18,176 nt of DNA from Gammaproteobacteria bacterium (GCA_029941485.1 JAPYOZ010000014.1:1-18176); one strand, 5' to 3'; shown: positions 7,697-15,086, counted from the first letter of the stretch. Notes: generated by a model not told the origin, from the sequence alone. A program made the numbers and translations.

Positions 7697-8872
7697 ATGA
7701 AATTTCCATCCGTTCTTAAGTCTCAAAATACCATCCTTGCCAAATACCTAATGCGTAATGTATTAGTAATGTTAAGCGCTGTATTTATTGTTATTGGATT
7801 GGTTGTTTTTGGCAATCAAATGGTTTTAGTAATTAATGAAAGCTTGAAAGAAGGTATCCCTGTGTCTGATTTACTTCCTTTGATTGGATTTAAGATGATT
7901 CGAGACATTCCTTTGATATTATCTTTATCATTATTTTTAGCCATTATCTTGTCAGTAAGTCGTCTGTATAAGGACTCTGAGGCGATTGTGATGAATTCCA
8001 TAGGTTTAGGTGATAGGCAATTCATGTTGTTTATTCAGCCAATTGCAGTTACCATTTTTATTTTTATTTTGTTTTTAACTACCTATGCAATTCCATGGTC
8101 TAAGCAACAAAGAAGTATGATTATGGATCGTAGCGAAAATGCTTCAGAATTTTCATTCATTAAGGAAGGTGAGTTCCAAGAATTCAAAAATGGCGACATT
8201 GTTTTTTACGCTTCCAAAGTAAAAAATACAGAAAAATCTGGTCAACAAGAGATGGAAGAAATTTTTATTTATACACTCTCTAGTAATGAACCAGTTATTA
8301 CATTGGCTAAGCAGGCACAAAAATACACAGACGGCATTACCAATAGTGTTTATTTACGCTTAAAAGATGGTACGCGTTATCATGGTTTCCCTGGAGACAG
8401 TAACAAAAAAATTCTAAATTTTGATTTATACGATTTAAAAATTATTGACGGTGGTGTGAAAAAACCTAAAGACACTGCCGTCAAAATCGAAAGTAAAGAC
8501 ACTACTACTTTATTTGATTCTTCTGAATTGAAAGAAATATCAGAGTTGCAGTGGCGACTTTCACAACCGCTTAGCGTTTTGATTTTATCTATTTTTGGTA
8601 TTTTATTGGGCAAGGCATCCCCTAGAGGAGGTAAAAATTTAGGCGTGCTCCTTGGGGTAGTTGTGTTTATTTTGTATAACAATGCATTACTTGTTGCTAA
8701 ATCCAGCTTAGAGCAAGGCACTACATCTCCTACTGTTGGGCTTTGGTGGGTGCATTTATTAATGATCTTAATTATTTTTATCTTCTATTTTTATAGACAT
8801 AGAAAGTTTGCCTATTATCTTGATAAAATAGCAGATCGTTTTTTTTCAAAGGAAGAATCTAATGTCAAGTAG
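7697..8872 (+). CDS. lptF: LPS export ABC transporter permease LptF
   Basis: Inner-membrane permease of the LptB2FGC complex that extracts lipopolysaccharide and pushes it across the periplasmic bridge. It has 391 residues. Three hydrophobic segments lie at about 21-45, 58-88 and 109-132. A hydrophilic periplasmic beta-jellyroll region spans about 135-285, and three more membrane spans lie at about 289-306, 314-338 and 348-369. The coupling-helix region SRLYKDSEAIVMNSIGLG (88-105) is typical of LptF rather than LptG. The gene begins 37 bases after rho and overlaps queF by 11 bases. LptG, usually next door, is not in this window. It links functionally to lptD at the right end, the outer-membrane exit of the same pathway. 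Confidence 0.92.
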   Translation: MKFPSVLKSQNTILAKYLMRNVLVMLSAVFIVIGLVVFGNQMVLVINESLKEGIPVSDLLPLIGFKMIRDIPLILSLSLFLAIILSVSRLYKDSEAIVMNSIGLGDRQFMLFIQPIAVTIFIFILFLTTYAIPWSKQQRSMIMDRSENASEFSFIKEGEFQEFKNGDIVFYASKVKNTEKSGQQEMEEIFIYTLSSNEPVITLAKQAQKYTDGITNSVYLRLKDGTRYHGFPGDSNKKILNFDLYDLKIIDGGVKKPKDTAVKIESKDTTTLFDSSELKEISELQWRLSQPLSVLILSIFGILLGKASPRGGKNLGVLLGVVVFILYNNALLVAKSSLEQGTTSPTVGLWWVHLLMILIIFIFYFYRHRKFAYYLDKIADRFFSKEESNVK

Positions 8873-9260
8873 CCCTAGTAAAGAATTAGAGATTTTTGAT
8901 AACCCTAACCCTAATCGCGATTTTGTTATTCAAATTGATGTACCTGAATTTACTTGTTTGTGTCCAAAAACAGGGCAGCCTGACTTTGCCACTTTGCATC
9001 TTGAATACATTGCTGATCAATCTTGTGTAGAGCTTAAGTCTTTAAAAATGTACATTTGGTCATTTCGTGATGAAGGTGCCTTCCATGAGGCGGTTACCAA
9101 CCAAATATTGAATGACTTGATATCAGCGACCAATCCTCGGTTCATGCGTTTAAAGGCTATTTTTAATGTACGTGGTGGTGTTTACACTACAGTGATTGCC
9201 GAGCATCAACAAGAAGGATGGACACCAAAACCAGTTTTTGATCTGCAACACCTTGGATAA
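8862..9260 (+). CDS. queF: NADPH-dependent 7-cyano-7-deazaguanine reductase (short, unimodular QueF)
   Basis: Reduces preQ0 to preQ1 with two NADPH, the step before tRNA-guanine transglycosylase inserts the base to make queuosine. The catalytic pair is Cys34 and Asp41 in CPKTGQPD, with the same seven-residue spacing as B. subtilis Cys55/Asp62. The QueF substrate/NADPH motif is ELKSLKMYIWSFR (57-69). At 132 residues it is the short, single-module form (YkvM type, tunnel-fold homo-oligomer), unlike the 282-residue two-module enzyme of E. coli. The ATG is preceded by GGAAG and overlaps the end of lptF, so translation is probably coupled. It ends 19 bases before pcnB. Confidence 0.95.
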   Translation: MSSSPSKELEIFDNPNPNRDFVIQIDVPEFTCLCPKTGQPDFATLHLEYIADQSCVELKSLKMYIWSFRDEGAFHEAVTNQILNDLISATNPRFMRLKAIFNVRGGVYTTVIAEHQQEGWTPKPVFDLQHLG

Positions 9261-9279
9261 TTGATTTAACCTATATTTT

Positions 9280-10419
9280 ATGAAGCCTATTCGTCAGAAT
9301 GTTAAATTTGACAAAAAACTATTAGATAAAAATGCTGTAAAAGTGGTTAGTACCATTCACAAGGCAGGTTATGAGGTTTATCTGGTAGGGGGTTGTGTTA
9401 GAGATTTATTGTTAGGTTTAAATCCTAAAGATTTTGATGTAGCTACTAACGCTAAACCCGAGCAAGTGCACAAACTGTTTAAACGGTCTCGACTTATTGG
9501 TAGGCGTTTTCGATTGGTGCACGTGATGTTCTCTCAGCGTAATTTTATTGAAGTAGCAACCTTTCGATCTGGCAAAGTCCAGACCGCTAAGAGTGGCGTT
9601 ATTGTGCGAGACAATTGCTATGGGAGTATTGAAGACGATGTGATACGAAGAGACTTTAGTATTAATGCGCTGTATTACGATGTGTTTAAACATCAAGTGA
9701 TTGATTATGTTGGTGGATTAAATGATATTTCTAGTAAAGAAATTCACATGATTGGAGATCCGGTTTTGCGTTTTGAACAAGATCCGGTACGTATGATTAG
9801 GGCCATCAGATTTCAATCAAAGCTTGGCGCTAAATTAAGCAATGAGATTCATGTATCTATTTTAAATCAAGCCCATTTATTGAGTCACGTATCACCAGCA
9901 CGCTTATACGAGGAATGCGTTAAGCTATTTCATAATGAGTATGCATTTAAAGTATTTGAGCATTTAGAAAAGTACGGTTTGCTGAAATGCTTATTTAAGC
10001 AAACACAGAAGAATGACTTTATTAAAAAAGCGCTATTAAATACTTCAACTAGAATTAAACAAAACAAACCGGTGACACCTGCTTTTTTATTTGCTGTTTT
10101 TCTTTGGCAAGCACAAAATGAACAGTTTTCTATGATTAAAAAACAACAAAAGTCATTTTATTTAGCCATGAGTCAGGCTTCTGAAGAGGTGATTATTGCC
10201 CAAATTCAGCAAGTTTCATTGCCAAAATGGTTAACTGCTCGCATTAAAGACATTTGGATGATGCAATCCAAGTTGGAAAAAAATCATCCAAAAAAAGTAA
10301 AAGAGTTATTAGACAATCCAAGATTTAGAATGGCGTATGATTTTTTATTATTACGCTCAAAAAGTACAAATCCAGAACTAATAGAGGTGGCTAAATTTTG
10401 GACAAAAGTACAAAATTAA
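9280..10419 (+). CDS. pcnB: Poly(A) polymerase I (class II nucleotidyltransferase)
   Basis: Adds 3' poly(A) tails that mark RNAs for decay by PNPase/RNase II. The nucleotidyltransferase head has GGCVRDLLLG (37-46) and the catalytic carboxylates Asp51 and Asp53 (KDFDVAT). RRDF and DPVRMIRAIRF follow. The LIGRRFRLVHV segment (72-82) is the signature that separates bacterial poly(A) polymerases from CCA-adding enzymes. At 379 residues it is clearly shorter than E. coli PcnB (about 465) and lacks the long arginine-rich C-terminal extension. Its TAA shares one base with the ATG of the next gene. folK, a common neighbour of pcnB, is absent. A CCA-adding activity is the main alternative but disagrees with the signature. 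Confidence 0.88.
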   Translation: MKPIRQNVKFDKKLLDKNAVKVVSTIHKAGYEVYLVGGCVRDLLLGLNPKDFDVATNAKPEQVHKLFKRSRLIGRRFRLVHVMFSQRNFIEVATFRSGKVQTAKSGVIVRDNCYGSIEDDVIRRDFSINALYYDVFKHQVIDYVGGLNDISSKEIHMIGDPVLRFEQDPVRMIRAIRFQSKLGAKLSNEIHVSILNQAHLLSHVSPARLYEECVKLFHNEYAFKVFEHLEKYGLLKCLFKQTQKNDFIKKALLNTSTRIKQNKPVTPAFLFAVFLWQAQNEQFSMIKKQQKSFYLAMSQASEEVIIAQIQQVSLPKWLTARIKDIWMMQSKLEKNHPKKVKELLDNPRFRMAYDFLLLRSKSTNPELIEVAKFWTKVQN

Positions 10420-11252
10420 TGAAATCCATTTTAATTACAGGATGCTCTAGTGGCATTGGGTTGTGCTTGGCAAGGGGTTTAAAAAAGAATGGCTATCGGG
10501 TTTTTGCCACTGCTAGAAATATTAAAGACGTTGAGCAGCTTAAGAGAGATGGATTTGAGGTTTTTCAGTTAGACCTGTCTTCTTCTGACTCTATTAAAAA
10601 GGCGGTTAAATCTATTTTTCAACAAGTCGATGGTTTGTACGGTTTAATTCACAATGGGGGTTATGGTCAAGTTGGAGCATTAGAAGATATTTCTCGTCAA
10701 GCGTTAGATGAACAATTTCAAACCAATGTATTTGGATGGCACGAATTAACCAATTTAATACTACCAAAAATGAAGTCCAATAACGAGGGCAGAATTATTT
10801 ATTTAAGTTCGGTGTTGGGTTTTATAGCAATGCCATTTAGAGGTCCTTATAATGCTTCTAAATTTGCGATAGAAGGTCTGGTTAATACCTTAAGACTAGA
10901 GTTAATGCACACCAATGTACAATTATCACTCATTCAACCAGGTCCAATTGAATCAAAATTTAGAATTAATGCTTATCAAGCATTTAAAAAATACGTTAAT
11001 ATGGCAAAAAGTGATTATCAAACGAATTATCACTCGATGATAAAACGTTTGAATTCTGACAAGTTGGCTGATTACACTTTGGGGCCTGAAGCAGTGTTAC
11101 AATGTGTCTTACATGCATTAGAATCAACACGAGCAAAAATTCATTACAGAGTAACATTTCCGGCTAAACTGTTTGCTCTATTAATAAGAATATTACCATC
11201 AAGTGTAATGGATAGGATTTTGTTTAAGGCTGGCGATGGAGGGAGAAGATAA
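10419..11252 (+). CDS. YbbO-like NADP-dependent short-chain dehydrogenase/reductase
   Basis: Classical Rossmann-fold SDR of 277 residues. TGCSSGIG (7-14) is the dinucleotide-binding loop and Arg33 after beta-2 (ATAR) favours NADP(H). The catalytic set is Asn103, Ser131, Tyr144 and Lys148 (YNASK). The C-terminal part (TLGPEAV ... RILPSSVMDRIL) resembles, from memory, E. coli YbbO, an NADP-dependent aldehyde reductase, so an aldehyde or lipid-type carbonyl is a reasonable but unproven substrate. The usual NNAG motif reads HNGG (78-81), a mild departure. The ATG at 10419 overlaps the pcnB stop as TAATG and is preferred over an in-frame TTG at 10398 inside pcnB. xseB follows after one base. There is no signal peptide; a hydrophobic C-terminal stretch (FALLIRIL) could touch membrane. 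Confidence 0.88.
   Translation: MKSILITGCSSGIGLCLARGLKKNGYRVFATARNIKDVEQLKRDGFEVFQLDLSSSDSIKKAVKSIFQQVDGLYGLIHNGGYGQVGALEDISRQALDEQFQTNVFGWHELTNLILPKMKSNNEGRIIYLSSVLGFIAMPFRGPYNASKFAIEGLVNTLRLELMHTNVQLSLIQPGPIESKFRINAYQAFKKYVNMAKSDYQTNYHSMIKRLNSDKLADYTLGPEAVLQCVLHALESTRAKIHYRVTFPAKLFALLIRILPSSVMDRILFKAGDGGRR
11238..11243 (+). promoter_or_regulatory. Shine-Dalgarno site that fixes the xseB start
   Basis: GGAGGG at 11238-11243 lies about ten bases before the ATG at 11254, inside the last codons of the SDR gene. It overlaps the alternative ATG at 11236, which therefore cannot use it, so the shorter XseB beginning MAKKFDF is chosen. Confidence 0.6.
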
Positions 11253-11253
11253 A

Positions 11254-11478
11254 ATGGCAAAAAAGTTTGACTTCAATAAAGGCTTACTAGAGTTGGAAGA
11301 GATAGTTAAAACAATGGAATCTGGTGATCTTAGTTTAGAGGACTCACTTAAATATTTTGAGCAAGGAGTAGAACTCACTCGTCAGTGTCAAGTCGCACTT
11401 AATAAAGCTGAACAAAAAATTTCTGTTTTAACTGCCCAAGATAATTATCAACAAGAAAAACCGCTAGATGAACTTTAA
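11254..11478 (+). CDS. xseB: Exodeoxyribonuclease VII small subunit
   Basis: Small subunit of exonuclease VII, which degrades single-stranded DNA to oligonucleotides; several XseB copies bind each XseA. It has 74 residues, close to E. coli's 80. The family core FNKGLLELEEIVKTMESGDL (8-27) and SLEDSLKYFEQGVELTRQC (28-46) forms the helical hairpin, followed by a heptad-like LNKAEQKISVL. A strong GGAGGG supports this start. It overlaps ispA by 11 bases, the same xseB-ispA order as in E. coli. The catalytic subunit xseA is not in the window. Confidence 0.95.
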   Translation: MAKKFDFNKGLLELEEIVKTMESGDLSLEDSLKYFEQGVELTRQCQVALNKAEQKISVLTAQDNYQQEKPLDEL

Positions 11479-12334
11479 AAGCAGTTTTAAAGGCTATGCT
11501 GAGCGTGTTAATAAAAAATTAGATGGATATTTAACTGCGCAAGGGTCTTTAATAGAGTCAATGCGCTACAGTGTTTTGTCTGGAGGTAAGCGCTTTAGAC
11601 CGGTTTTAACCTATGCAGTGGCTAATGCATTTTCTACTGACTTTAATAGAGTTGATTCCAGTGCTTGTGCGGTGGAGTTGATTCATGCTTATTCTTTAAT
11701 TCATGACGATCTACCTGCCATGGATGACGACGACATAAGACACAACCAACCAGCTTGTCATAAAAAGTTTGGTGAGGCACAAGCAATCTTAACGGGCGAT
11801 GGTTTGCAAGCGCTAGCATTCGAAGTGTTGGTTAATGACCACAATCTTGATCCTGAGACACGTATTAAATTATTACAAGAACTCACACGTGCTTCTTTTG
11901 AAATGGCCGAAGGGCAGTCAATTGATCTTTCTGTGGTTTCTCAAGCAATTGATATTGAAACTTTAAAAAATATGCATCGGAAAAAAACAGGTGCATTGCT
12001 CAGTTGTTCAATTCAATTAGGTGCGTTACTTTCTAGTAAGTGTGGCGTTGACGATGTTAAAATTTTAAATGAATTTTCTAAAGACATTGGTTTGGCATAT
12101 CAAATTCAAGACGATGTTTTAGATGTGCTCACCCCTCAAAACGTTCTGGGTAAAAAACAAAATTCCGACATTGATAAGAATAAACCCACTTATCCATTGC
12201 TATTGGGTTTAGTTGAGTCTCAAAAATCTTTTCAAGAGTTGTACAATCGAGCACAAGAAAAATTAAGAGATTTAAGTGTTAATGCAGATGAATTACAAGC
12301 TTTAGTTGCGCAGTTGCATACTAGAGAGTTTTAG
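11468..12334 (+). CDS. ispA: Farnesyl diphosphate synthase (short-chain prenyltransferase)
   Basis: Condenses isopentenyl diphosphate with dimethylallyl and geranyl diphosphate to give farnesyl diphosphate, precursor of undecaprenyl phosphate and quinone tails. It has 288 residues, versus 299 in E. coli. The first aspartate-rich motif is DDLPAMD (80-86) with the two-residue insertion typical of bacterial FPP synthases. The second is DDVLD (215-219). The substrate-binding GGKRFRP (39-45) is present, and the residues just before the first motif (AYSLIH) match the FPP-forming type. dxs, the usual next gene, is missing: ispA instead runs tail to tail into fabH, sharing four bases at the stops. 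Confidence 0.95.
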   Translation: MNFKSSFKGYAERVNKKLDGYLTAQGSLIESMRYSVLSGGKRFRPVLTYAVANAFSTDFNRVDSSACAVELIHAYSLIHDDLPAMDDDDIRHNQPACHKKFGEAQAILTGDGLQALAFEVLVNDHNLDPETRIKLLQELTRASFEMAEGQSIDLSVVSQAIDIETLKNMHRKKTGALLSCSIQLGALLSSKCGVDDVKILNEFSKDIGLAYQIQDDVLDVLTPQNVLGKKQNSDIDKNKPTYPLLLGLVESQKSFQELYNRAQEKLRDLSVNADELQALVAQLHTREF

Positions 12335-13275
12335 AATTGAACTAAAACACTTCCCCAACTAAAACCACCGCCAATACCTTCAAACAGAAGTTTATTACCC
12401 TTTTTAATGCGACCATCTCGAACCGCTACATCGAGCGCTAGTGGAATGGAAGCGGCAGAGGTATTGCCATGTTTATCCAATGTCACTATTACTTTGTCCA
12501 TTGGTGTTTTGATTCGCTTCGCAACAGCAGAAATGATGCGAATATTGGCTTGATGAGGTACCATCCAATCTAGCTCGTCAGTACTCATGTTGCATTCTTT
12601 AAGGGTTTCTTCAGCAAGATTAGAGAGGTTAGTGACCGCAATTTTAAATACTTCATTGCCTGCCATCTCAATGTAGCCAGTTTCATTAATGTGATTATTG
12701 CTTACTTGCAATGAAGATAAGTACTTGCCATCACTGAATAGTTTGGAATGCAAAATACCGGTTTCCTCATCGCCACTTAATATTACAGCACCGGCACCAT
12801 CGCCAAATAAAATAGCAGTAGAGCGATCCTTCCAATCAACAATTCTGGATAAGGTTTCACTGCCTACAACTAAAACTTTATTAGCAGCACCTGTTTTAAT
12901 GTATTGTTCAGCGGTTGTTAACGCGTAAATAAACCCAGAGCAAACGGATTGGAGGTCAAAAGCAGGGCAGGAAGCACCAATAGAATTCTGCAATATAGTA
13001 GCAGTGGCAGGAAAAATTTTATCGGGTGTTGTAGTGGCAAGAATGATCAGATCAAGATCTGAGGCGTTAATACCTGCTGCTTCAAGCGCATTGTTAGAGG
13101 CTATTGTTGCTAGATCACAAGTGGTTTCGTCAGTAACTTGTCTTCTTTCTTTAATACCTGTACGGGCCACAATCCACTCATCAGAGGTGTCAAGCATTTT
13201 CTCTAAGTCATTATTAGTAACAATTTTCGGTGGTAAGTAACTACCCGTACCAATAATTCTTGCAAATTTACTCAT
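12331..13275 (-). CDS. fabH: 3-oxoacyl-[ACP] synthase III (KAS III)
   Basis: Initiates type II fatty-acid synthesis by condensing acetyl-CoA with malonyl-ACP. It has 314 residues, close to E. coli's 317. The catalytic triad is Cys112 (QSVCSGF), His241 (VPHQAN) and Asn271 (HGNTSAAS). The C-terminal glycine loop EGIGGGFSWGSVL (299-311) is intact. The ATG at 13275 begins four bases after the plsX stop, with only a weak AAGG upstream, so translation is likely coupled. In E. coli fabD, fabG and acpP follow; here the cluster ends at fabH, whose TAA overlaps the ispA stop on the other strand. Confidence 0.97.
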   Translation of the reverse strand: MSKFARIIGTGSYLPPKIVTNNDLEKMLDTSDEWIVARTGIKERRQVTDETTCDLATIASNNALEAAGINASDLDLIILATTTPDKIFPATATILQNSIGASCPAFDLQSVCSGFIYALTTAEQYIKTGAANKVLVVGSETLSRIVDWKDRSTAILFGDGAGAVILSGDEETGILHSKLFSDGKYLSSLQVSNNHINETGYIEMAGNEVFKIAVTNLSNLAEETLKECNMSTDELDWMVPHQANIRIISAVAKRIKTPMDKVIVTLDKHGNTSAASIPLALDVAVRDGRIKKGNKLLFEGIGGGFSWGSVLVQF

Positions 13276-13279
13276 GAGT

Positions 13280-14308
13280 CTAATCGCCTTGTTGATTCTC
13301 TAGTTCTAAAGATACCTGATTGGCTATCTTTTCTGTAATTTTAGCATGTGCTTCAATGTGTGCTTCTTTTATCGCCTGTAAGAATGAAAAAGCATTCGCA
13401 CCCCCGTGACTTTTAATAACAACACCTCTAAGCCCTAAAAGACTAGCTCCATTGTATTTTCCTGGATCAAGACTTGATTTAAAATCTTTTAAAACAGGAG
13501 AGGCTATTAAAGCAACAATTTTAGTGAATGTGTTTTTGGTGAATGCTTGTTTAAGGTAATGCCCCATCATTGATGCTACGCCTTCGCTAGCCTTTAGCGC
13601 AATATTACCTTCAAAACCATCACACACAACTAAATCGACACTGCCTTTGTAGATATCATCACCTTCAATAAAACCTATGTAGTTAAGATTTGAAGATTTT
13701 AATAATTCAGACGTTTCTTTAATTTTTTCGTTGCCTTTCATTTCTTCCTCGCCAACATTAAGAAGCCCAATGGTTGGAGTGGAAATGTCTTCGGTGTATT
13801 GGACGGCAATTGAGCCCATGGTGGCAAATTCAACTAAAGCTTTAGGCTTAGAGTCAACATTAGCACCTAGATCGAGCATGTGCGTATGGCCCGTCATAGT
13901 AGGCATTCGACCCATAATAGCAGGGCGATCAATACCATGGATGGTTTTTAATACAAAGCGAGAGATGGCCATGAGTGCACCTGTATTGCCGGCACTAACA
14001 CAGGCATCAGCTTCTCCATCTTTTACTAGATTGATGGCAACTCGCATTGAAGAGTCTTTTTTCTTTCGTAAGGCAATAGAAGGCGATTCATTCATTGCCA
14101 CTATTTCACTAGCGTGAGTAATGTTAAATCGTTTGGATAGGTTTTTGGCGCTTGAGTGTTTAAGTAATTCTTCTTGAATAGTAGACTCATCACCTACAAA
14201 AAATAGATGCAAATCTTTAAATTCCCCCAAGGCTTTAATACCCGCCTCAATTGTGACAGGAATCCCATGATCTCCCCCTGAGGCATCAATTGATACCTTG
14301 ATCGTCAT
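13280..14308 (-). CDS. plsX: Phosphate acyltransferase PlsX
   Basis: Converts acyl-ACP and phosphate to acyl phosphate, the acyl donor for PlsY in phospholipid synthesis; a peripheral membrane enzyme. It has 342 residues, the normal length. Family landmarks are the N-terminal DASGGDHGIP (8-17), INLVKDGEADACVSAGNTGALMA (split around 94-116), the MLDLGANVD segment, NVGEEEMKGN, VVCDGFEGNIALKASEG, and LLGLRGVVIKSHGGANAF near the C-terminus. It lies between rpmF (5-base gap) and fabH (4-base gap). The start lacks a clear Shine-Dalgarno, consistent with read-through from rpmF. Confidence 0.96.
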   Translation of the reverse strand: MTIKVSIDASGGDHGIPVTIEAGIKALGEFKDLHLFFVGDESTIQEELLKHSSAKNLSKRFNITHASEIVAMNESPSIALRKKKDSSMRVAINLVKDGEADACVSAGNTGALMAISRFVLKTIHGIDRPAIMGRMPTMTGHTHMLDLGANVDSKPKALVEFATMGSIAVQYTEDISTPTIGLLNVGEEEMKGNEKIKETSELLKSSNLNYIGFIEGDDIYKGSVDLVVCDGFEGNIALKASEGVASMMGHYLKQAFTKNTFTKIVALIASPVLKDFKSSLDPGKYNGASLLGLRGVVIKSHGGANAFSFLQAIKEAHIEAHAKITEKIANQVSLELENQQGD

Positions 14309-14313
14309 AGGAT

Positions 14314-14514
14314 TTAAGCTTGTGCTTCTTCTATTTCTTCAACTGGAGTGTTAATTACTTTTTTTCCACGGTAATAACCATCGGCAGTGATGTGGTGGCG
14401 TAGGTGAATTTCACCCGTTTCTTGGTCTTCAGATAATGCAGGGTTTGTTAGTGCATTGTGTGAGCGACGCATGCCTCTCTTGGAAGGGGTTTTTCTACTT
14501 TTTTGTACGGCCAT
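14314..14514 (-). CDS. rpmF: 50S ribosomal protein L32
   Basis: Large-subunit ribosomal protein, 66 residues. The N-terminus MAVQKSRKTPSKRGMRRSH and the block LRHHITADGYYRGKKV are diagnostic. It has no CxxC zinc ribbon, as in the gammaproteobacterial form. It carries a slightly longer acidic tail (VEEIEEAQA) than E. coli L32. A strong AAGGAG ribosome site lies five bases before the ATG, within yceD. The frame overlaps the yceD end by 20 bases, and the order yceD-rpmF-plsX-fabH is the classic operon linking ribosome and membrane-lipid synthesis. Confidence 0.98.
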   Translation of the reverse strand: MAVQKSRKTPSKRGMRRSHNALTNPALSEDQETGEIHLRHHITADGYYRGKKVINTPVEEIEEAQA

Positions 14515-15034
14515 TTTTACTCCTTTGACTCTCTAAATTACGAGTTTTTAATTGTTTTAATATTGCAAAAGGGTTTTCACGCTTTTGTTCTTTTACTTTT
14601 TTATCCTTATATGATACGCATTTATGGGAATGCATGGGTATCATCGGAATGGATATCAGTACTTCATCCGTTATAAATTCAATTGTTGACCATTCTTCAT
14701 CTGTGTTCAGAATTGTTTCAAAGCTAGAATCTAATTCTTCAGCCTGTTGCTCATTTTTTAGAAAACCAAGTTTAAAATTAGGTTTTAAATGAATATTAAC
14801 TTCACCTAAGCAACGTTGGCAAGTTAAAGCCACGTCTAATTCAATTCTTCCCTCAATGCAAGGAATTTTTTCATTCTCAAGATAAAAGCTTAACTCAACA
14901 TCAATTGGGTCGTTAATATTGCTAACTAAAGAACTAATTCTAGGAAAATCTTTTAGTTGATATTTCTGTGAAAATATCAGTCCTTTTTTGGCAAAATTAA
15001 ACGGCTTTATCTTATCGGGTATTCCCTGTTTCAT
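14495..15034 (-). CDS. yceD: YceD/DUF177 family protein (23S rRNA accumulation protein)
   Basis: A 179-residue member of the YceD/DUF177 family, implicated in 23S rRNA accumulation in bacteria and plastids; mechanism unclear. Cysteines Cys72 and Cys75 (TCQRCLG) and Cys139 (HSHKC) could bind a metal, as typical of the family. The central IELDVALTCQRC and the later ISIPMIPMHSHKC blocks are conserved, while the C-terminus is lysine/arginine-rich (about 145-179), in keeping with RNA contact. It is first in the yceD-rpmF-plsX-fabH group, with a promoter candidate 23 bases upstream, and overlaps rpmF by 20 bases. Confidence 0.92.
   Translation of the reverse strand: MKQGIPDKIKPFNFAKKGLIFSQKYQLKDFPRISSLVSNINDPIDVELSFYLENEKIPCIEGRIELDVALTCQRCLGEVNIHLKPNFKLGFLKNEQQAEELDSSFETILNTDEEWSTIEFITDEVLISIPMIPMHSHKCVSYKDKKVKEQKRENPFAILKQLKTRNLESQRSKNGRTKK
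14520..14525 (-). promoter_or_regulatory. Strong ribosome-binding site of rpmF inside yceD
   Basis: AAGGAG on the minus strand (14525-14520), five bases before the rpmF ATG at 14514. It is the clearest Shine-Dalgarno in the window, fitting the high demand for a ribosomal protein compared with its operon partners. Confidence 0.75.
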
Positions 15035-15056
15035 TAATACTCTAAAAAACTTGCTA

Positions 15057-15065
15057 ATTTTACCA
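15057..15065 (-). promoter_or_regulatory. Extended -10 promoter candidate for yceD-rpmF-plsX-fabH
   Basis: On the minus strand TGGTAAAAT (15065-15057) gives an extended -10 with five of six matches in the hexamer. TTACCT at 15086-15081 is a weak -35 at 18 bases. Initiation near 15050 would leave a leader of about 16 nucleotides. It lies in the 52-base gap after rlmB. Confidence 0.4.
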
Positions 15066-15086
15066 AAAAATCATTCTTTTAGGTAA
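15060..15086 (-). repeat. Imperfect inverted repeat overlapping the yceD promoter
   Basis: TTACC-T-AAAA and TTTT-T-GGTAA form nine base pairs with one T-T mismatch around a seven-base loop (15076-15070). It begins right after the rlmB stop. Downstream bases are not a clean U-run, so it is a poor terminator. Its right arm overlaps the candidate -10 (TGGTAAAAT), so an operator or a 3' stabilising stem for rlmB are the alternatives. Confidence 0.45.

Noticed and set aside
8380..8721. Open minus-strand frame of about 113 codons opposite lptF
   Set aside because: Shadow of the LptF periplasmic domain; no start signal or recognisable domain.
10398..10418. Upstream TTG start for the SDR gene
   Set aside because: It lies inside pcnB, and the ATG at 10419 in the TAATG overlap puts the TGxxxGIG motif at the usual distance from the N-terminus.
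11236..11253. Upstream ATG for xseB
   Set aside because: The GGAGGG ribosome site overlaps this ATG and is well spaced for the ATG at 11254.
13731..14117. Open plus-strand frame of about 128 codons opposite plsX
   Set aside because: It is antisense to a fully convincing PlsX, its translation shows no family resemblance, and no ribosome site was seen; it reflects codon bias of the real gene.
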